Positions 59,901-64,000 of a stretch of 64,000 nucleotides of DNA are shown here, piece by piece. Numbering within the stretch: the first letter of the stretch is position 1; every line of letters starts with the position of its first letter. Source of the stretch: Narthecium ossifragum (lineage: Eukaryota; Streptophyta; Magnoliopsida; Dioscoreales; Nartheciaceae); assembly GCA_963920575.1 (NCBI GenBank), contig OY986966.1:4298130-4362129 (forward strand), in the 5' to 3' direction. The notes beneath the pieces were generated by a model, which saw only the letters and a list, made by a program, of their open reading frames with translations, searched no databases and had not been told where the DNA came from. A program made the translations under genes and the position numbers.

Positions 59901-61228
59901 TCAATGAAAAGGATATCCCCACTCGTGCTCGGCCTTGCCAAATGAATCAAGAATACCTTGATCTCTGTAAGAAAGAGATCACTTCTCTAATAGAGAAGAA
60001 ACTGATTCGAAAATCATACTCCCCCTGGAGTTGCACAACATTCTATGTTAATAATGCTGTTGAGAGAGAAAGGGTAGTTCCCCGTCTAGTGATTAATTAT
60101 AAGTCCCTTAATAAGGTGCTTAAATGGATTAGATATCCTATCCCTAATAAAAGGGATTTGCTCAATCGAATATATAGAGCAAAAATATTTTCTAAATTTG
60201 ATCTAAAATCTGGTTATTGGCAGATTCAGATAGCTGAGAAAAACCGTTATAAAACGGCCTTTACAGTTCCGTTTGGCCATTACGAATGGAACGTAATGCC
60301 ATTTGGATTAAAAAATGCTCATTCGGAGTTTCAAAATATTATGAATGAAATATTCATTCCGTACACCAATTTCATATTATCTTACATTGATGATATACTT
60401 ATCTTTTCTAAAAGCATTGATTAGCATGTTAAACATCTTGATGTTTTTAGACATTTAGCTATAAAAAATGGATTAGTTATATCTGCTCCCAAAATGACAT
60501 TATTTCAGACTGAGATAAGATTTCTTGGTCACAATATTGGTAACGGAACTATTGTCCCAATAGATAGAAGTATTGAATGTGCTTCTAAATTTCCTGATAT
60601 TATCACAGACACAAACCAATTACAAAGGTTTTTAGGTGCTTTAAATTATGTGTCTGATTATTACAAAGATTGGGCTAGGGATACTGCTCTTCTGTATAAT
60701 AGATTAAAGAAGAATCCTTCACCCTGGACTGAAGCACATACTAATGCTATCAAAGTTATCAAATCTAAAGTCCAAAATCTTCCTTGTACACATCTGGCGA
60801 ATCCAGAGTGTAAGAAAATTGTTGAAACTGACGCTAGCAATATTGGCTATGGAGGAATCCTTAAGCAAAAATGCCTAAACTCTGAGAAGGAAGAGTTAGT
60901 AAGATATACTTCTGGCAAATGGAATCCTACTCAGTTTAATTATTCAACAATTAAAAAAGAAATGCTTTCTATTATTAAATGCCTTTATAAATTTCAAGAA
61001 GATCTTCTCAATCAACCGTTTCTCCTTCGAATAGATTGTAGCTATGCTAAGAGTGTTATTGAGAAAGATGTTAAAAACTTAACTTCAAAACAAATTTTTG
61101 CTCGATGGTAAGCTGAATTAGTTGTTTTCGACTTTACCATTGAATTTATTAAAGGAAAACATAATGTTTTGCCAGATTTCCTTACCCGAGAATTTTTGCT
61201 GGGATCCAATGCGGCGGAATGCTCCACT
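56918..61228 (+). pseudogene. Endogenous caulimovirid capsid-protease-RT-RNase H ORF with several stops
   Basis: One frame runs from ATG 56918 to the LTR at 61229, interrupted by TAG near 56999, TAG 57683-57685, TGA 58427-58429, TAG 60422-60424 and TAA 61109-61111. Order: a coiled-coil region (57350-57680), the capsid core (57758-58429), a CCHC zinc knuckle (about 58616-58657), a coiled region, an aspartic protease with DSGAD (about 59357), RT with YIDD (about 60385) and RNase H (DASNIGYGG about 60830). This order is that of pararetroviral polyproteins. The genus cannot be fixed; petuvirus- or florendovirus-like groups are candidates. No frameshift is seen in more than 4 kb. Confidence 0.85.
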
Positions 61229-63706
61229 TGTCGCGCCCCGACCCGCGGGCACCAAATCGGGCCGGGACACGAGGGGAAAAACCTACAACTACTAGCCCCA
61301 ACTGGCGGAAACAGTTGAGACTAAAAGACAGCTGGCGGAAACAGCTGCCAACAAGCACCAGGCGGAAGCGAACTAGACAACATCTATTACAAAACAGATA
61401 TAATAGAGTTCTAAAACAACAAAGTTTAGTACAACAGGATCTACAAGGGATCAACAGTCCCAAAAAGCTACAGCACCCACCGGGGTCTCCGCAAAGGCAC
61501 AAACAAAAGCATCCTGACCCTCAGACATGGTCAGGAGCCGGCGCGCCACCATGAGACAACCGACGGGGAAGCACCGGAGAGGAGCTGGGACCCGCACCTG
61601 CAAACAACACAGTCCAGGTAGGAATGAACAACAGCTCAGCAGGGTCCAACTCTACCACTCTCGCTAAGAAGGCAAACCCGAACGAACCAACCCTGAAGCC
61701 AAGTACTGAGGCTTGCCAAGGATCCCATAAATCCTGTCAATAACCCGAAGGACTCCTGTCACAAGTACGCCCCTCCGACAACCACTGCTTAGGGTGGACA
61801 ACTCCGACAATCCCTGCCGCAGGGTGGGCATGGCGCTACTGGTAGGACACCCTTCTCCAAGCGGGATCTTCACACTTGGCGGAACGACCGAGGTTAAGAC
61901 TACCATCTCTCAGTACTCCAAGCCACAGAGCCAACAGGACCCTAACTCCTGACCAAAGGCTAAGTCTAGCCAGGGAGTCCATCGATCCCATCGATGTTTC
62001 CCCCCCCCCCCAGGGTTCCTGTCCAACGTACGTCCCTCCGAAAGCCACTGCTCGAGGACTGGGCTTCCTCCGACGGTCCTTGACACGGGGTGGGCTAGAC
62101 GATACCTGTAGGACACCCTTGCCCATGCTGGACACCAGCATGGGGACACAAGTCGGGTAACGACATTCACCACTTAGCTATTGATCACCGAAGTTCACGG
62201 GTCAACCCCACCCAGTGTAACCTAGCATGTCTAATGCACAGGAAGCAGGGCAGGATATGAATAGGGAAAGCAGTAACAAACAGCACAACAGGGGCACACC
62301 TTCGGCCCATTTAAACTAACCACTCCCGAGGGTCATGACTCCTCCGGTTCACCACAAAGCGGTAAAAGGCATAACCCATGGCCCATCTACACTAAGCATT
62401 CCCGAGGGTTCATTACTCCCTCGGTTAACCACAAAGCAGTAAACAATCAAGCATGATGAACAACATAGTAAGCCCCAAGGGCAGAACCGCCAAAAAGAAA
62501 AACAACTTACATGCGAAGCCCCGCGGGCAAAACCCTTGAAAACCCTCTCTACTACTGAAGGATCGATCCCTTCCGAAGGAAGGATCGATCTCTTAAGTAA
62601 CAGTGAACTCCCCCTCACCGTCGAGACAAGGAGATCGATCCTTCCTCCCAGGAAGATCGATCTTTCTCGAGACAGAGGGCGCCCTTCAAGTCGCACCAAG
62701 GAAGATCGATCCTTCCTCCCAGGAAGATCGATCTTCTTCGAGACGAAGGGTGACCATGCTAACCCCAGGACCCAAGATCAATCTTCTCCCATAAGAAGAT
62801 CGATCCTTCGCCGGGCGCATCAAGCCAACACAGAGGGACCGATCCTTCCTCCCAGGAGGATCGATCCTGATGGGTTCCGGCGTACTTCCGGCTGGGAAAA
62901 CCGCCGAAAGATACAACCAAACCTCACCAAACTTGGTGGGCTGGTAGATCTAAGAACCCCGAAGCTACTCATGGCTTCAAAACCGGAAAACATCAACTCC
63001 ACAAGGAGATCTAAGCAAAACAAAACCCGGATTTCAAAACCCTCAAAAAATATAGCCGGAGTCTTTGAGTGAGAACCTTACCTCCTCAGAGCTGCTTCGA
63101 TCCACGAAGCCTAGCCAAGGATCTTCCCCACACCGTCACGGTTCCAACGAGCCTTTAAGCTCCATGAACGGTGGCCGGAGGAGGGAGAACGGCGAAGCGG
63201 AAGCTCTCAGCCGGAAACAGGGGAAGCAGAGCTCTCGCGAGGAAGAAGAAGGAAGGAGAGAAGGAAAGGAAGGAGGGGAAGGGGGTAAGGCCAGGGAAAG
63301 CCGGCGAAGGTGGGGGAAAGGCGAAGGAGGGGAGCAAAAGTCTCCCCTCCCCTGACAGGGGAAGCGAAGGCCATCGCCGTGGTCGTCCTTCGAAAGCCAC
63401 CGCCAACGACTTCCAGGCACAGGAGGATCGATCTTTCTTGCATGCGGGATCGATCCTGTTAACAGGATCAATCTCCACCCCTAAGAGGATCGATCTTCTG
63501 TGCCCTGAAAAGCAAACTTGGGCTGGGACACAAGCCCAAGTCCAGAACCCCCAACCTCGGGTCCACCTAACCTTTCTAACAAACACAAGCACCAAAACAA
63601 GGTCAGTGTGTGCACACCCAGTGTGAAACGACCGCCAAGGCGCAATTTCCCAAATTGCCCTTGGGTCAACAACGAGCCAAAGGAAAAAGAGGGGCAGGTC
63701 CTCACA
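61229..63706 (-). mobile_element. 2.5 kb LTR copy inserted in viral DNA, opposite orientation to 17956-20049
   Basis: It begins TGTCGCGCCCCGACCC and ends GGTCCTCACA, the complement of the ends of the LTR at 17956-20049. Flanks CCACT (61224-61228) and CCACC (63707-63711) are a 5-bp duplication with one change. It has no gag or pol, so it is a solo LTR. A cluster of about eleven GATCGATC words lies at 62560-63500. Tandem CTGGCGGAAACAGCTG-type short palindromes are near 61300-61350. Confidence 0.85.
62560..63500. repeat. GATCGATC palindrome cluster in LTR copy 2
   Basis: About eleven exact words, typically in AGGATCGATCCT or AAGATCGATCTT contexts. Positions correspond roughly to the cluster in copy 1, but the flanking bases differ. 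Confidence 0.75.
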
Positions 63707-64000
63707 CCACCCCCTTGGGGGAGGGGGAGAGGTGGTCGAGGAATGGGCAACGGGAGTAATACTCCTTTCTATCCAACTGCCTCACAAGAATCTGGAAATA
63801 GTTGGCGAACAATTCGCAGAGGAAGTAATACTTCCTATCCAAGTATTGTCCGTAATACGGCTACACAAGATATGCAAAGTAAAAATATTTCTCAAAGTAA
63901 TACCTCAAAAACAAAGGAATCCTTTGCAGAAGTGGTCTAGGATAATGATCCTTTGATGATTACAAAACCAGCTTATGAGCTAATGGTTCACATTGAACCA

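Larger units (their letters stand above)
61219..64000 (+). pseudogene. Third caulimovirid ORF, split by an LTR insertion
   Basis: An ATG at 61219 overlaps the end of the polyprotein in another frame. The LTR at 61229-63706 interrupts it within the first codons. The same frame resumes after the insertion (63713 onwards) with an Arg/Gly-rich start and Ser/Thr/Asn-rich sequence, to a TAG at 63938-63940; it may continue past the window. By position it could correspond to the transactivator ORF, but no motif confirms this. Confidence 0.45.

Overview
The window is nuclear DNA of a flowering plant. The intact genes are plant-specific or plant-typical: a GARP/G2-like MYB factor, a trihelix factor, the SAGA subunit SGF11, an F-box protein and an ABI4-type AP2/ERF factor. 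They have spliced exons or GC-rich single exons and sit in AT-rich DNA full of LTR retrotransposons, MITEs and an endogenous pararetrovirus. A monocot is suspected (the ERF domain reads [10 protein letters not shown], the monocot-like form of ABI4) but not demonstrated. A 200-base run of N (16172-16371) is an assembly gap.

Layout. 1-7662: 3' part of a Ty3/gypsy element of the Tat lineage (RT, two RNase H domains, integrase), a reverse-strand spliced gene with a plant-mobile-domain-like product, and the 3' LTR. 7663-9200: decayed DNA with a LINE-type RNase H remnant. 9781-11399: five-exon GARP repressor-type factor. 13921-16084: GDSL lipase pseudogene. 16999-23640: stacked DNA elements, namely a MITE, a long-TIR MULE carrying GC-rich gene-like DNA and itself split by a 2.1 kb solo LTR, a second TIR element, a palindrome-rich repeat and a GC-rich minisatellite. 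24637-27633: trihelix gene (reverse). 29729-30849: SGF11. 32256-36361: truncated F-box pseudogene, a triple perfect-hairpin repeat, a copia solo LTR and an intact F-box gene. 37000-41536: copia LTR relic, and a gypsy solo LTR (perfect TSD) inserted in a decayed CACTA element. 42887-43729: ABI4-type gene. 45630-46495: small MULE-like element carrying a possible ARM-repeat gene fragment. 47460-53720: complete but inactivated Ty1/copia element (reverse) with TSD, a SINE and a hairpin array in its leader. 54280-64000: endogenous caulimovirid DNA, first a scrambled partial copy and then a long copy interrupted by a second 2.5 kb LTR.

How it fits together. The five intact genes are not an operon or a cluster of shared function; they are separate regulatory genes. 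The remainder records nested insertions whose order can be read from target duplications: gene fragment in MULE then LTR; CACTA then LTR; virus then LTR. The most novel-looking signal is the array of about 14 short hairpins at 53011-53321 in the copia leader, whose stems vary by paired changes while the loop stays constant.
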